Part shown: in pieces, positions 1-5,531 of the stretch
Layout: every line of letters starts with the position of its first letter
Position numbering within the stretch: the first letter of the stretch is position 1
DNA from: Candidatus Uhrbacteria bacterium
GTDB lineage: Bacteria > Patescibacteriota > Patescibacteriia > UBA9934 > UBA10169
Reading direction: 5' to 3'
DNA length: 9,753 nt
Assembly (NCBI GenBank): GCA_003505155.1
Contig: DNYJ01000017.1
Span: forward strand, 22,144-31,896
The notes under the pieces: model-generated
Told to the model about the DNA's origin: nothing
The model's input: the letters and a program-made list of their open reading frames with translations, nothing else
Database searches by the model: none
Position numbers and translations under genes: made by a program

Positions 1-219
1 TACACCTCGACGTCTTATGAGCTGGTGAAGAAGACGACGCCCAAGGTTGCCGTCGTTTCCTCGGGAGCCGACAATCGTTACGGCCATCCTCACGGCATCG
101 TGCTCGAACGTTTGAGCGAAGCCGGAGTGCTCGTCTTGCGAACCGATACCGACGGCGACATCGAGATCAGCGTTGACGAAAGAAATCTCGATATCGAGGT
201 TAGACGATGGTGGTATTGA
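1..219 (+). CDS. comEC: ComEC/Rec2-type competence protein, C-terminal fragment
   Basis: The frame is open from the first base, so the gene begins outside the window and only its last 72 residues are present. They contain SSGADNRYGHPH followed by a VLxRTDTDGDI stretch. This is the usual end of the metallo-beta-lactamase-like domain that closes ComEC/Rec2 inner-membrane DNA-uptake channels; free-standing beta-lactamase-fold hydrolases of the same family end alike. A GTG at 25 is internal to the domain and is not the true start. The membrane part that would prove ComEC is not visible. The gene ends at a TGA at 217-219 and converges on ndk, with a hairpin terminator between them. Confidence 0.75.
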   Translation, partial: YTSTSYELVKKTTPKVAVVSSGADNRYGHPHGIVLERLSEAGVLVLRTDTDGDIEISVDERNLDIEVRRWWY

Positions 220-221
220 TC

Positions 222-262
222 AAAAACGAGCCCGCTTCGGACTCGTCCATCTTTTTTGTTTT
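222..262. terminator. Bidirectional intrinsic terminator between comEC and ndk
   Basis: ACGAG (226-230) pairs with CTCGT (242-246), and CCG (232-234) with CGG (238-240), separated by a single c/a mismatch and closed by a CTT loop. On the + strand the hairpin is followed shortly by a run of six T (252-257). On the minus strand it runs straight into TTTTTG (complement of 221-226). It can therefore end both the comEC and the ndk transcripts. Confidence 0.65.
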
Positions 263-269
263 CCGTTTC

Positions 270-872
270 TTAGAATTGCATCTCCTCCTCACTGCGTTTG
301 TAACTGAACACGCGGCCTTCTCCTCCAAACCAGAATTCCGTTTCATGCGCGGCTTCTTCCGCCGTCTCGCTCGCGTGCACCAAGTTATGCACGGCGCGAT
401 GTTCTTTATTGGCGGAAGCGGCGGAGTCCACCGAGTAGTCTCCGCGGATCGTTCCCATTTCGGCGGCGGAGGGCATGGTGGGGCCCACGAGCTTGCGCAC
501 CATCTCGACCGCATGCACGCCCTCGACGACCATGCGAACCATGGGAGCCGAGACCATGAACGCGATGAGCCACTCGCGCACCATCTTGCCGATCTCAAGA
601 TCGTCCGACGTGCCGAGTTCTTCCTTGGCGTCGTAGCCGTACTTCTCATACGTCGAAAGTGTCTTCCCGCCCACGCGGCGAATCCACGTCTCATCTTTCG
701 GGTAGTGTCCGTCAATCTGTTCGCGCGTGGCCTGGAACATCTCGAGAGCAACAATCTTCAAGTTGCGCTGTTCCAATCGCTTGATAATCTCGCCGGTCAA
801 CCCGCGCTTGACGCCGTCGGGCTTGACCATAAGAAACGTGCGTTCATTTTTTGGATGGGGAGTTGGGCTCAT
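270..872 (-). CDS. ndk: Nucleoside diphosphate kinase with a central insertion
   Basis: This enzyme transfers the gamma-phosphate from ATP to nucleoside diphosphates through a phosphohistidine intermediate, balancing the NTP and dNTP pools in the cytosol. The 200-residue product shows the N-terminal ERTFLMVKPDGVKRG motif (Lys17), the EGVHAVEMVRKLVGPT segment, GTIRGDYS and the active-site NLVHASE with His166, so the catalytic residues are intact. The usual length is about 140-150 residues. The excess is mainly an insertion around residues 58-100, charged and rich in E/D/K, where canonical enzymes have a short linker, plus a short C-terminal tail (YKRSEEEMQF). ATG at 872 is the only start that gives the whole first strand. 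No clear Shine-Dalgarno sequence precedes it. A promoter lies just upstream, and the gene ends against the terminator shared with comEC. Confidence 0.93.
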   Translation of the reverse strand: MSPTPHPKNERTFLMVKPDGVKRGLTGEIIKRLEQRNLKIVALEMFQATREQIDGHYPKDETWIRRVGGKTLSTYEKYGYDAKEELGTSDDLEIGKMVREWLIAFMVSAPMVRMVVEGVHAVEMVRKLVGPTMPSAAEMGTIRGDYSVDSAASANKEHRAVHNLVHASETAEEAAHETEFWFGGEGRVFSYKRSEEEMQF

Positions 873-894
873 AATTTGCTTTTATTTTGGGCAG

Positions 895-923
895 AGTATA
901 ACGAGCGAGCACAGAAAAATCAA
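895..923 (-). promoter_or_regulatory. Sigma70-type promoter for ndk
   Basis: On the minus strand TTGATT (918-923, 4/6 match to TTGACA) is followed after exactly 17 bases by TATACT (895-900, 5/6 match to TATAAT). The start would fall about 15-20 bases before the ndk ATG. The -35 box overlaps the last codons of the upstream racemase gene, so ndk can be read independently of that operon. Confidence 0.55.
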
Positions 924-1630
924 GAAGAGCGTGGGACGCTTGCTCGTGCGAGGACGGCTTTTGCCAACACTTCCGAGGTGTCGATAAGAGGAACTCTGGC
1001 CTTTTTGAGGACAAGGGGAAGCTCGGTACACCCAAGGAGGATTGCTTCCGCACCGAGCTCGACGAGTTCGTCCACGGCTTCTTTGAGGATTGCGCGCGGT
1101 TCCGTTGTGTAACCGGCCTTGATCCCGCGCTTTCCGTAGATGGCTTGAGAGACGCAATGGGTTTGTGTGGTCTCCTTCGGATAGATGATGGCGTACTCTT
1201 TTCCGAGCTTGCGGTCGTAAACGCCGGAGAGGCGCGTTCCTTCTGTGCAGAGTATCCCAATCGTCTTGATGTCGGGGAGGTACGTCTTCATGTATTCTTT
1301 GACGGCCCTCGGAAGATGAACGAACTCCACACCCTGAAGAGCCGGAGCGAACTCTTCGTAGAACGCGTGACTCGTGTTGCAAGGAAAACACAAAATCTCC
1401 GCTCCGGCGTGCTTGAGTGTTTCAATGGTGCGAATGATCTCTTTTGTGGGGTTTGATCCTCGGTCGAGAATGGCTTTCGTGCGATCCGGAATTTGGGAGT
1501 TGTTGAATGTGATGATGATCGGGAACTCTTGATCGGATGCGGCATTGGCAAGAGCGAGAAGCCGTCGTTCAAAATCAACCGTTGCCAAAGGCCCGGCGCC
1601 TCCGATGATGCCGATGGTTTTATGCGTCAT
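920..1630 (-). CDS. Aspartate/glutamate racemase family protein
   Basis: This is a cofactor-independent racemase of the Asp/Glu/hydantoin racemase superfamily, which interconverts L- and D-amino acids by a two-cysteine mechanism. Both catalytic cysteines are visible in the 236-residue product: Cys84 in PCNTSH and Cys201 in LGCTEL. The N-terminus IGIIGGAGPLAT is the typical aspartate-racemase (RacX/YgeA-like) start, unlike MurI glutamate racemases. ATG at 1630 was chosen because it begins right before that strand. A further in-frame ATG at 1693 would add 21 residues resembling nothing in the family and lies inside the preceding gene. The chosen start overlaps the stop of the P1 peptidase gene by 11 bp, which implies translational coupling. 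A role in supplying D-Asp or D-Glu for cell-wall peptides is plausible but inferred. Confidence 0.88.
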   Translation of the reverse strand: MTHKTIGIIGGAGPLATVDFERRLLALANAASDQEFPIIITFNNSQIPDRTKAILDRGSNPTKEIIRTIETLKHAGAEILCFPCNTSHAFYEEFAPALQGVEFVHLPRAVKEYMKTYLPDIKTIGILCTEGTRLSGVYDRKLGKEYAIIYPKETTQTHCVSQAIYGKRGIKAGYTTEPRAILKEAVDELVELGAEAILLGCTELPLVLKKARVPLIDTSEVLAKAVLARASVPRSS

Positions 1631-2681
1631 AGGTTTTCTGCACTCGTTTGAGGATCTTGACCACGCGATCTTTTGGAAGAGCCTCGAGAACATTTCCGTC
1701 TCGGCCTGTCATAGTCTCCGCCGTGAAGAGCGCGTCGTACACGGATTCTTCAACTGACTCGACGCATGCGAGGAAGAGGGGATTGAGCGCATCGTCGCTC
1801 AAACAGGTTCCGATGTCGCCGGTTCCTTCGAGTCCGCTTCGATTGGTCGAGAACGCGATTGCGTAGTCTCCACTTGCCGTCGGGACAATGGAACCAGTGC
1901 GTGCCACTCCGAGAAATGATCGCTTGGCGAGACGCTTGAGCTGTCTCGAGGTAAGCGGAGCGTCGGTGGCGAGGACGATTATGCAGGAACCGTCGCGCTT
2001 GAAAATCGGGTGTGTGCTCGAGTCTTCCACGCCGAGCAATCTTCCGATTGGAACTCCCATGATCGTGAGACTGCCTCCGAAGTTTGTTTGCACAAGAATA
2101 CCGACCGTGTAAGTCCGTCCAGAGACTTCAACGACGCGAGAAGCGCTTCCGATGCCGCCTTTCCAAGTGAACGCTCGCGTGCCGGTGCCTCCGCCTACAC
2201 ACCCAAGAGCGATATCTTCGGAAAGATTTTCGAAAGCCAGGGACACATCTTCAGGTTCGATGGAGCGTTTGTGGATGTTGTTGAGAATTGCATCGTTGAC
2301 CTCGCCCACGACGGTATTGACTGATCCATAAAAGGGAAGGGCGGTTTGTCTCCCAACGAGATCAATGACACCTTGCATGACCGCTCCGACGGCATGCGTA
2401 TTCGTGAGTGCGACGGGAGCCCGAAGAAATCCGAACTCCTCCACTTCGGAAATGCCCGCGACTTTTCCCGCGCCGTTCTCGATGGCGATTGCGGAGGGGA
2501 TTTTTTGTGCGTAGAGATTCTGGATACCGGGATCAACGAGGGTGAGGCCCGTCCGCACATCGTTTCCCTCGATGCGCGTGAGATGTCCGACGCGAACACC
2601 TTTCACATCAGCGATGGTGTTGCGTGATCCCGTCGGAAGAAGACCGGGATTGAATCCGTATTCTCGAAATCGTTTATTCAT
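1620..2681 (-). CDS. P1 (DmpA/S58) family peptidase
   Basis: This N-terminal-nucleophile hydrolase is related to L-aminopeptidase D-amidase/esterase DmpA and beta-peptidyl aminopeptidase BapA. These enzymes are made as precursors that cut themselves at a Gly-Ser or Asn-Ser bond to expose the catalytic serine. The 353-residue protein has the family N-terminus (PTGSRNTIADVKGVRVGH), a glycine-rich CVGGGTGTRAF region, Asn200 in VQTNFGG (oxyanion-hole position), the processing site DGSCIIVLATDAPL (Gly231/Ser232) and ASGDYAIAFST with Ser270 and Asp272 exactly 38-40 residues later, the spacing of the partner residues in DmpA. Many members have Glu at the Asp272 position. Its length fits the family. 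A GAGG ribosome binding site lies about 9 bases before the ATG. It is the first gene of a two-gene operon with the racemase. No signal peptide is seen, so the enzyme is probably cytosolic. Confidence 0.92.
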   Translation of the reverse strand: MNKRFREYGFNPGLLPTGSRNTIADVKGVRVGHLTRIEGNDVRTGLTLVDPGIQNLYAQKIPSAIAIENGAGKVAGISEVEEFGFLRAPVALTNTHAVGAVMQGVIDLVGRQTALPFYGSVNTVVGEVNDAILNNIHKRSIEPEDVSLAFENLSEDIALGCVGGGTGTRAFTWKGGIGSASRVVEVSGRTYTVGILVQTNFGGSLTIMGVPIGRLLGVEDSSTHPIFKRDGSCIIVLATDAPLTSRQLKRLAKRSFLGVARTGSIVPTASGDYAIAFSTNRSGLEGTGDIGTCLSDDALNPLFLACVESVEESVYDALFTAETMTGRDGNVLEALPKDRVVKILKRVQKTYDA

Positions 2682-2710
2682 AGATGAGCCTCGAAAAATA
2701 AGTTGAGGCT

Positions 2711-2739
2711 ATTTTACAGAAAAAGGAATGGGATGTCCC
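2711..2739 (-). promoter_or_regulatory. Candidate promoter of the peptidase-racemase operon
   Basis: On the minus strand TAAAAT (2711-2716, 5/6 of the -10 consensus) is preceded after 17 bases by GGGACA (2734-2739, 4/6 of the -35 consensus). It would start transcription about 20-25 bases before the peptidase ATG. The -35 sits inside the terminator stem of the previous gene, which makes the call less certain. Confidence 0.35.
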
Positions 2740-2772
2740 GCCGCGTCCGGTGAGGGGCACGGCGGGACATCC
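2716..2772 (-). terminator. Strong intrinsic terminator of the ATP-grasp gene
   Basis: The perfect 13-bp inverted repeat GGATGTCCCGCCG (2731-2743) / CGGCGGGACATCC (2760-2772) encloses a 16-base loop. On the minus strand the stem is followed by CATTCCTTTTTCTG. It lies 26 bases after the stop of the gene ending at 2798. Confidence 0.85.
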
Positions 2773-2797
2773 AAGAGAGCGATCGAGCGGGGCTCGA

Positions 2798-4600
2798 TCA
2801 GACGTAGACCACCGGCTGGACGGCCATATCCACCATGCCGTGGACCTTGGTGGTCCAGTGCGGGGTGGCGCAGTTGTGGGAGGAGACGAGCTTGCCGCCC
2901 ACGACCCACGGACGCAGGAGGACGCGGCATCGGAAGGCTTCGGCCGCGTTCGTCCGCGTGTTGAGAACGGCGAGCGTCTCCACACTCGTGTCGAACCGCC
3001 TCTGGACGATGAAGGGCTGCTGCCGAGCCTGACGCTCGGAGAGCCACACGCGCCAGGTGTCCTCGCTCTGCGCGGCGCCCACGAGGACGCCCAGCGAGCG
3101 CGCCGAGAGGTTGTTCGCGCCGGTGATCTTGAGAACCAGCAGGTCGCGCGCCTCCTTGGGGAGGTCACGGAGGCTCTGCAGGTTCTCGATGGAGAATCCG
3201 GCGACGGTGAACGGGAAGCAGTCCTGTCCGTGGACGACGAGGTGCGACTCTGGGAGGAGCTCCATGAGCGTGGCGAAGTCCTCATCAGTCAGGTGCCGTC
3301 GGAAGGCATCTTCGAACTGGTGGAAGAGGGCGAACCAGCTCTTGTTGCCGAAGTGGGCGAACTCCGGGACCATCCGGACCTTGCCCTCCTGGGCGGCGCG
3401 GACGAGATCGGCGAGCAGACCCTGCGTCTCGAAGACGGGGAACTGCCGCCAGATCGTGCCCACGCGCTCTCCGTCGAGCTTGACGCCGCCGTTGGTGATC
3501 TTGATGTCCTCGAGACGGTCGGTCGTCACCATGCGCGTGTCGAAGCCGCGCCGTCGCAGCTCCTCCACGAGCCAGCGGGTGGAGGTGATGTAGGGCGCGC
3601 TCCAGTCCGAGGAGACGACGAAGACGAGGGCGCCGTCCTGGTGGAGCCAGGAGAGGCAGGCATTCCACTCGTTCCGGTGGAGGCCGTACGCCTGGTCCAC
3701 GTGGTAGAGGTCGGTGAAGCCGCCGGGCATCTCGTCGTTCTCGGAGGCGACGAGCCGCGCTCCGCAGACGTGCATGTCGGGGCGACGCACGCTCCATGAG
3801 GTGACGGGGCCGTTCGCGCTCTGTGGCTTGAGGTAGCACGTCTCGAGCCACGGGTCGGGGAGGTGGACACCCGCCATGAGGAGCGGGTGAACCTCGGGGT
3901 GCTCGGCCAGCACCGCGCAGGAGGCGCGCTCGAAGGCGGCGATGGCCCGCAGGCGGCGCTCCATGGCGTCCTGCGGGTAGGTCGCGGCTTCGCCCGGCAC
4001 ACGGATCCATGAGATCCGGCTACCGTGTGGGAGCATATTCACGAAGTCGCCGTGCGCGCCCTCGAGCAGGTTGGGTCCCATCTGCAGGCGCTCGAGGATC
4101 TCGCGGGTTGGTTCGGGGAGCTTGATGTGCTGGGGCGGACGCTCGCCCTTGCGGCGGTTGCCCCAGGGGAAGTGCCCGTCGTTGATGCGCACCTCGAAGC
4201 CGTTGGGCCCGAGCATGTCGGCCATGACCTGCTGGGCGCAGTTGCGCGTGTGCTCGCCGATCGCACGGCCCACGACCACGCCCCACTGCGTCCCGCGAGC
4301 CCACGGCGGGATCGTGGTCCCGTCGCGGCCGGTGGCGGCGTAGGTGAAGCGCTTGCTCGTCTGACCGTCAAAGATAACGACGGCCTCGGCGGGGGTACAG
4401 CCGTTTTCGAACACGGCCGCGATCTCGGCCTCGCTCTTGAAGACGCGGAACTCGACGTCGCCTCGCGAGGGCTCCCAGGTGATCTGATCATGCCAGTCCT
4501 TGAGCGCGTTCACGACGGCGGCGGCATGGGGCTGGTCTTGCAGAGCGAAGAACAGCTTGGGGGGCTTGAAGGCGGTGCCTTCGACGTTGGTTACAAGCAC
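2798..4600 (-). CDS. ATP-grasp ligase-like protein, GC-rich orphan
   Basis: The exact activity of this 600-residue cytosolic-looking protein is not recognised. The order of motifs recalls the glutathionylspermidine-synthase-like branch of ATP-grasp amide ligases. From about residue 275 there is RPDMHVCGARLVASEND and PGGFTDLY, then a Rossmann-like pre-ATP-grasp stretch (ALVFVVSSDWSAP ... EELRRRGFDTRMV), DGERVGTIWRQFPVFE, FGNKSW (residues 417-422), LLVLKITGANN with Lys491, GVLVGAA, and FIVQRRFD (about 530-537), the usual hinge around the ATP-binding cleft. RPWVVGGKLV and KVHGMVDMA close the protein. The N-terminal 270 residues are unassigned. The start is GTG at 4600, with AGGAG 8 bases upstream. 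The gene is monocistronic, with a long leader and a strong terminator. Its codons end almost only in C or G, unlike the flanking peptidase, so transfer or strong translational selection is likely. The fold is fairly likely; the substrate is unknown. Confidence 0.6.
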   Translation of the reverse strand: MLVTNVEGTAFKPPKLFFALQDQPHAAAVVNALKDWHDQITWEPSRGDVEFRVFKSEAEIAAVFENGCTPAEAVVIFDGQTSKRFTYAATGRDGTTIPPWARGTQWGVVVGRAIGEHTRNCAQQVMADMLGPNGFEVRINDGHFPWGNRRKGERPPQHIKLPEPTREILERLQMGPNLLEGAHGDFVNMLPHGSRISWIRVPGEAATYPQDAMERRLRAIAAFERASCAVLAEHPEVHPLLMAGVHLPDPWLETCYLKPQSANGPVTSWSVRRPDMHVCGARLVASENDEMPGGFTDLYHVDQAYGLHRNEWNACLSWLHQDGALVFVVSSDWSAPYITSTRWLVEELRRRGFDTRMVTTDRLEDIKITNGGVKLDGERVGTIWRQFPVFETQGLLADLVRAAQEGKVRMVPEFAHFGNKSWFALFHQFEDAFRRHLTDEDFATLMELLPESHLVVHGQDCFPFTVAGFSIENLQSLRDLPKEARDLLVLKITGANNLSARSLGVLVGAAQSEDTWRVWLSERQARQQPFIVQRRFDTSVETLAVLNTRTNAAEAFRCRVLLRPWVVGGKLVSSHNCATPHWTTKVHGMVDMAVQPVVYV

Positions 4601-4679
4601 GGATCTCTCTCCTCGTTTCTTGAAGGGTACGAGCTCTCGACAAAGAGGTTTCCTTGATCGAGCCGGTTATGTCCCGGAT

Positions 4680-4704
4680 GCTCTCGTCTTTGTGGGACGA
4701 GAGC
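4680..4704 (-). promoter_or_regulatory. Leader hairpin, 9-bp perfect stem
   Basis: GCTCTCGTC (4680-4688) pairs with GACGAGAGC (4696-4704) around a 7-base loop. It lies about 80-105 bases upstream of the GTG start of the ATP-grasp gene and would be in its untranslated leader. With no T-run after it, it is an anti-terminator or structural element rather than a terminator. Confidence 0.4.
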
Positions 4705-4717
4705 GTTCGAGATACAA

Positions 4718-4746
4718 CCAAAACGTCTCCGGAATTGCCGGAGACG
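4718..4746 (-). terminator. Terminator-like hairpin in the ATP-grasp leader
   Basis: CGTCTCCGG (4724-4732) and CCGGAGACG (4738-4746) form a perfect 9-bp stem with a 5-base loop. Read on the minus strand it is followed at once by TTTTGGTT. Since no minus-strand gene lies upstream of it, it is more likely an attenuator in the leader of the gene starting at 4600 than the end of another transcript. The T-run is short and interrupted. Confidence 0.4.
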
Positions 4747-5019
4747 CGGATGAGTTACTCAATGCCATCTTTTACGATGTGCAGTACTTCAGCCCGTCTC
4801 CGTCGCTCTTCGTGAGGCTACGAAAGAATCCGACAACGCCAATCATCCATGTGTGGAGCATGGAGGACAGACAAATACGGGATGGATACAGACTTTGCAT
4901 ACGTGTCTAAAAGAATGGCGGAGAACTTAAAAAATGTCAAATGTGGATAAATCTGTGGATGGGTGGTGGAGAAGTGATGGGGGATTTGCTCTTGATGAGA
5001 CTCTCTTTTTCCCCTAAAG

Positions 5020-5028
5020 TGATATACT
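5020..5028 (+). promoter_or_regulatory. Extended -10 promoter for the 6S-like RNA
   Basis: TGATATACT contains TATACT (5/6 of the -10 consensus) with the TG of an extended -10 element one base before it. There is no recognisable -35 box, as is common for extended -10 promoters. The predicted start at about 5035 coincides with the first base of the long closing stem of the RNA below. Confidence 0.55.
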
Positions 5029-5034
5029 TTAACT

Positions 5035-5270
5035 ACTTCAGGACAATACACAGCTCTATGACACTTTCTTAAATGTCTCGCATTTCCTCATTCCGTGGAA
5101 TGAGAGTAGAGGCAACGGGCTCGCACTTTGTTACCTGCGGTTTCTCGGGCTCCGGCTCAAGAGGTTCGTAAGGGGCACAGTATCCTCTGTGGATCAGAGT
5201 CTGTGTATTGCTCCTGAAGGAGAAGACGGCTTCACTCGCCGACAAGCGGAGTGAAGTCGTTTTGTTTTGG
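5035..5270 (+). ncRNA. Structured small RNA, 6S-like (unproven)
   Basis: Bases 5036-5053 (CTTCAGGACAATACACAG) and 5201-5219 pair over 18 bp with one bulged G, closing a 147-base interior. CTCT (5054-5057) can extend the stem by pairing with AGAG (5196-5199), or the latter can form the small hairpin CTCTG/CAGAG (5186-5199) instead. Another hairpin, CTCATTCC/GGAATGAG, lies at 5087-5104. A promoter starts exactly at the 5' arm and a terminator follows the 3' arm. The size (about 185 bases processed), the long closing stem and the large weakly paired centre with a small hairpin on its 3' side fit 6S RNA, which binds and inhibits housekeeping RNA polymerase. I found none of the hallmark motifs of tmRNA, RNase P RNA or SRP RNA. 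That it is an RNA gene is well supported; the family is a guess. Confidence 0.6.
5229..5268 (+). terminator. Intrinsic terminator of the 6S-like RNA
   Basis: CTTCACTC and GAGTGAAG form an 8-bp stem that can be extended inward by GC/GC with one bulge, leaving the loop CGACAA. It is followed by TCGTTTTGTTTT. There is no protein gene upstream on this strand, so the terminator supports a separate RNA gene. Confidence 0.6.
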
Positions 5271-5316
5271 GTCGAGATCTCTGTGGAAAATCTGTGGATT
5301 GTTTTTTTTGGAAAGG

Positions 5317-5344
5317 TTGACAGGTTTTTTCAAGGCGTTAAAGT
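5317..5344 (+). promoter_or_regulatory. Candidate promoter of the three-way-junction RNA
   Basis: A perfect TTGACA (5317-5322) is followed after 16 bases by TAAAGT (5339-5344, 4/6 of the -10 consensus). The predicted start near 5349-5351 coincides with the 5' arm of the structured RNA that follows. Confidence 0.5.
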
Positions 5345-5348
5345 AAGG

Positions 5349-5454
5349 GGTGCTTGGATGCCCCAGTCGGGATCGCGATACAGATCGGTTTCCCGCATCC
5401 GATCAACGACCACGACTTTCAATATTTGAAGGTTCCGGCTGGGTCACAAGCACC
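5349..5454 (+). ncRNA. Three-way-junction structured RNA, riboswitch-like
   Basis: GGTGCTTG (5349-5356) pairs perfectly with CAAGCACC (5447-5454). After an internal loop, CCCAGTCGGGA (5362-5372) pairs over 11 bp, with two wobbles, with TTCCGGCTGGG (5433-5443). Inside this rod two more hairpins can form: GATCGG/CCGATC around a 10-base loop (about 5383-5404) and CTTTCAA/TTGAAGG around TAT (5417-5433, sharing its last bases with the outer helix). The fold has the look of an aptamer, and an intrinsic terminator follows 3 bases later, ahead of the amidotransferase-like, murA and M50 genes. It could be a riboswitch controlling them or an independent small RNA. I compared it by eye with TPP, c-di-GMP, SRP RNA and tRNA and it matches none of them. 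Confidence 0.5.
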
Positions 5455-5457
5455 AAG

Positions 5458-5488
5458 AACACCGATTGATCGGTGTTTTCTGGTTTTT
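5458..5488 (+). terminator. Intrinsic terminator / possible expression platform
   Basis: AACACCGA (5458-5465) and TCGGTGTT (5470-5477) form a perfect 8-bp stem around TTGA, followed by TTCTGGTTTTT. It ends the three-way-junction RNA about 43 bases before the next start codon, which is the position of a transcription attenuator. Confidence 0.75.
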
Positions 5489-5491
5489 GTC

Positions 5492-5520
5492 TTGCCAAGT
5501 TCGTTATGCGGGTTTAGCAT
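5492..5520 (+). promoter_or_regulatory. Possible promoter of the amidotransferase-like gene
   Basis: TTGCCA (5492-5497, 5/6) and TAGCAT (5515-5520, 4/6) are separated by 17 bases. Transcription would begin only about 5 bases before the ATG at 5532, giving a nearly leaderless message, or a 45-base leader if the ATG at 5571 is used. If this promoter is real, the downstream genes do not depend on read-through of the terminator at 5458-5488. Confidence 0.35.
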
Positions 5521-5531
5521 GAAGAGATATT

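Larger units (their letters stand above)
4601..5034. other. Protein-free leader and spacer upstream of the ATP-grasp gene
   Basis: I see no credible gene here on either strand. Seen from the ATP-grasp gene this is a leader of up to 430 bases with two perfect hairpins, listed separately. The part right of about 4850 is richer in A/T and carries three same-orientation TGTGGA motifs. No convincing promoter for the ATP-grasp gene could be fixed. A TTGACA on the minus strand at 4935-4940 has only a poor -10 partner. Confidence 0.5.
4852..5301 (+). repeat. Six same-orientation DnaA-box-like TGTGGA motifs
   Basis: TGTGGA occurs on the + strand at 4852, 4942, 4954, 5188, 5282 and 5293. The copy at 4942-4950 (TGTGGATAA) is the exact complement of the DnaA-box consensus TTATCCACA, and four copies read TGTGGAT. 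The stretch lies where the gene blocks diverge (2798-4600 leftward, 5532-8266 rightward) and includes an A/T-rich patch after 5300. This suits an origin of replication, but dnaA itself is not in the window and the copy at 5188 lies inside a probable RNA gene. Confidence 0.35.

Noticed and set aside
207..1112. A 301-codon open frame on the + strand
   Set aside because: It is antisense to ndk and the racemase, both of which have intact catalytic motifs.
2750..4657. Long open frames antisense to the ATP-grasp gene
   Set aside because: They are shadows of a GC-rich gene with strong third-position bias; none shows recognisable motifs.
4910..4940. Promoter for the ATP-grasp gene at minus-strand TTGACA (4935-4940)
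   Set aside because: The hexamer 17 bases downstream (CATTCT) matches the -10 consensus at only 3 of 6 positions; a real start may exist but is not supported.
5349..5455. tRNA or SRP RNA, suggested by GGTGCTTG ... CAAGCACCA
   Set aside because: There is no anticodon arm, no proper T-loop and no SRP GGAAG/AGCAGCC apical motif.
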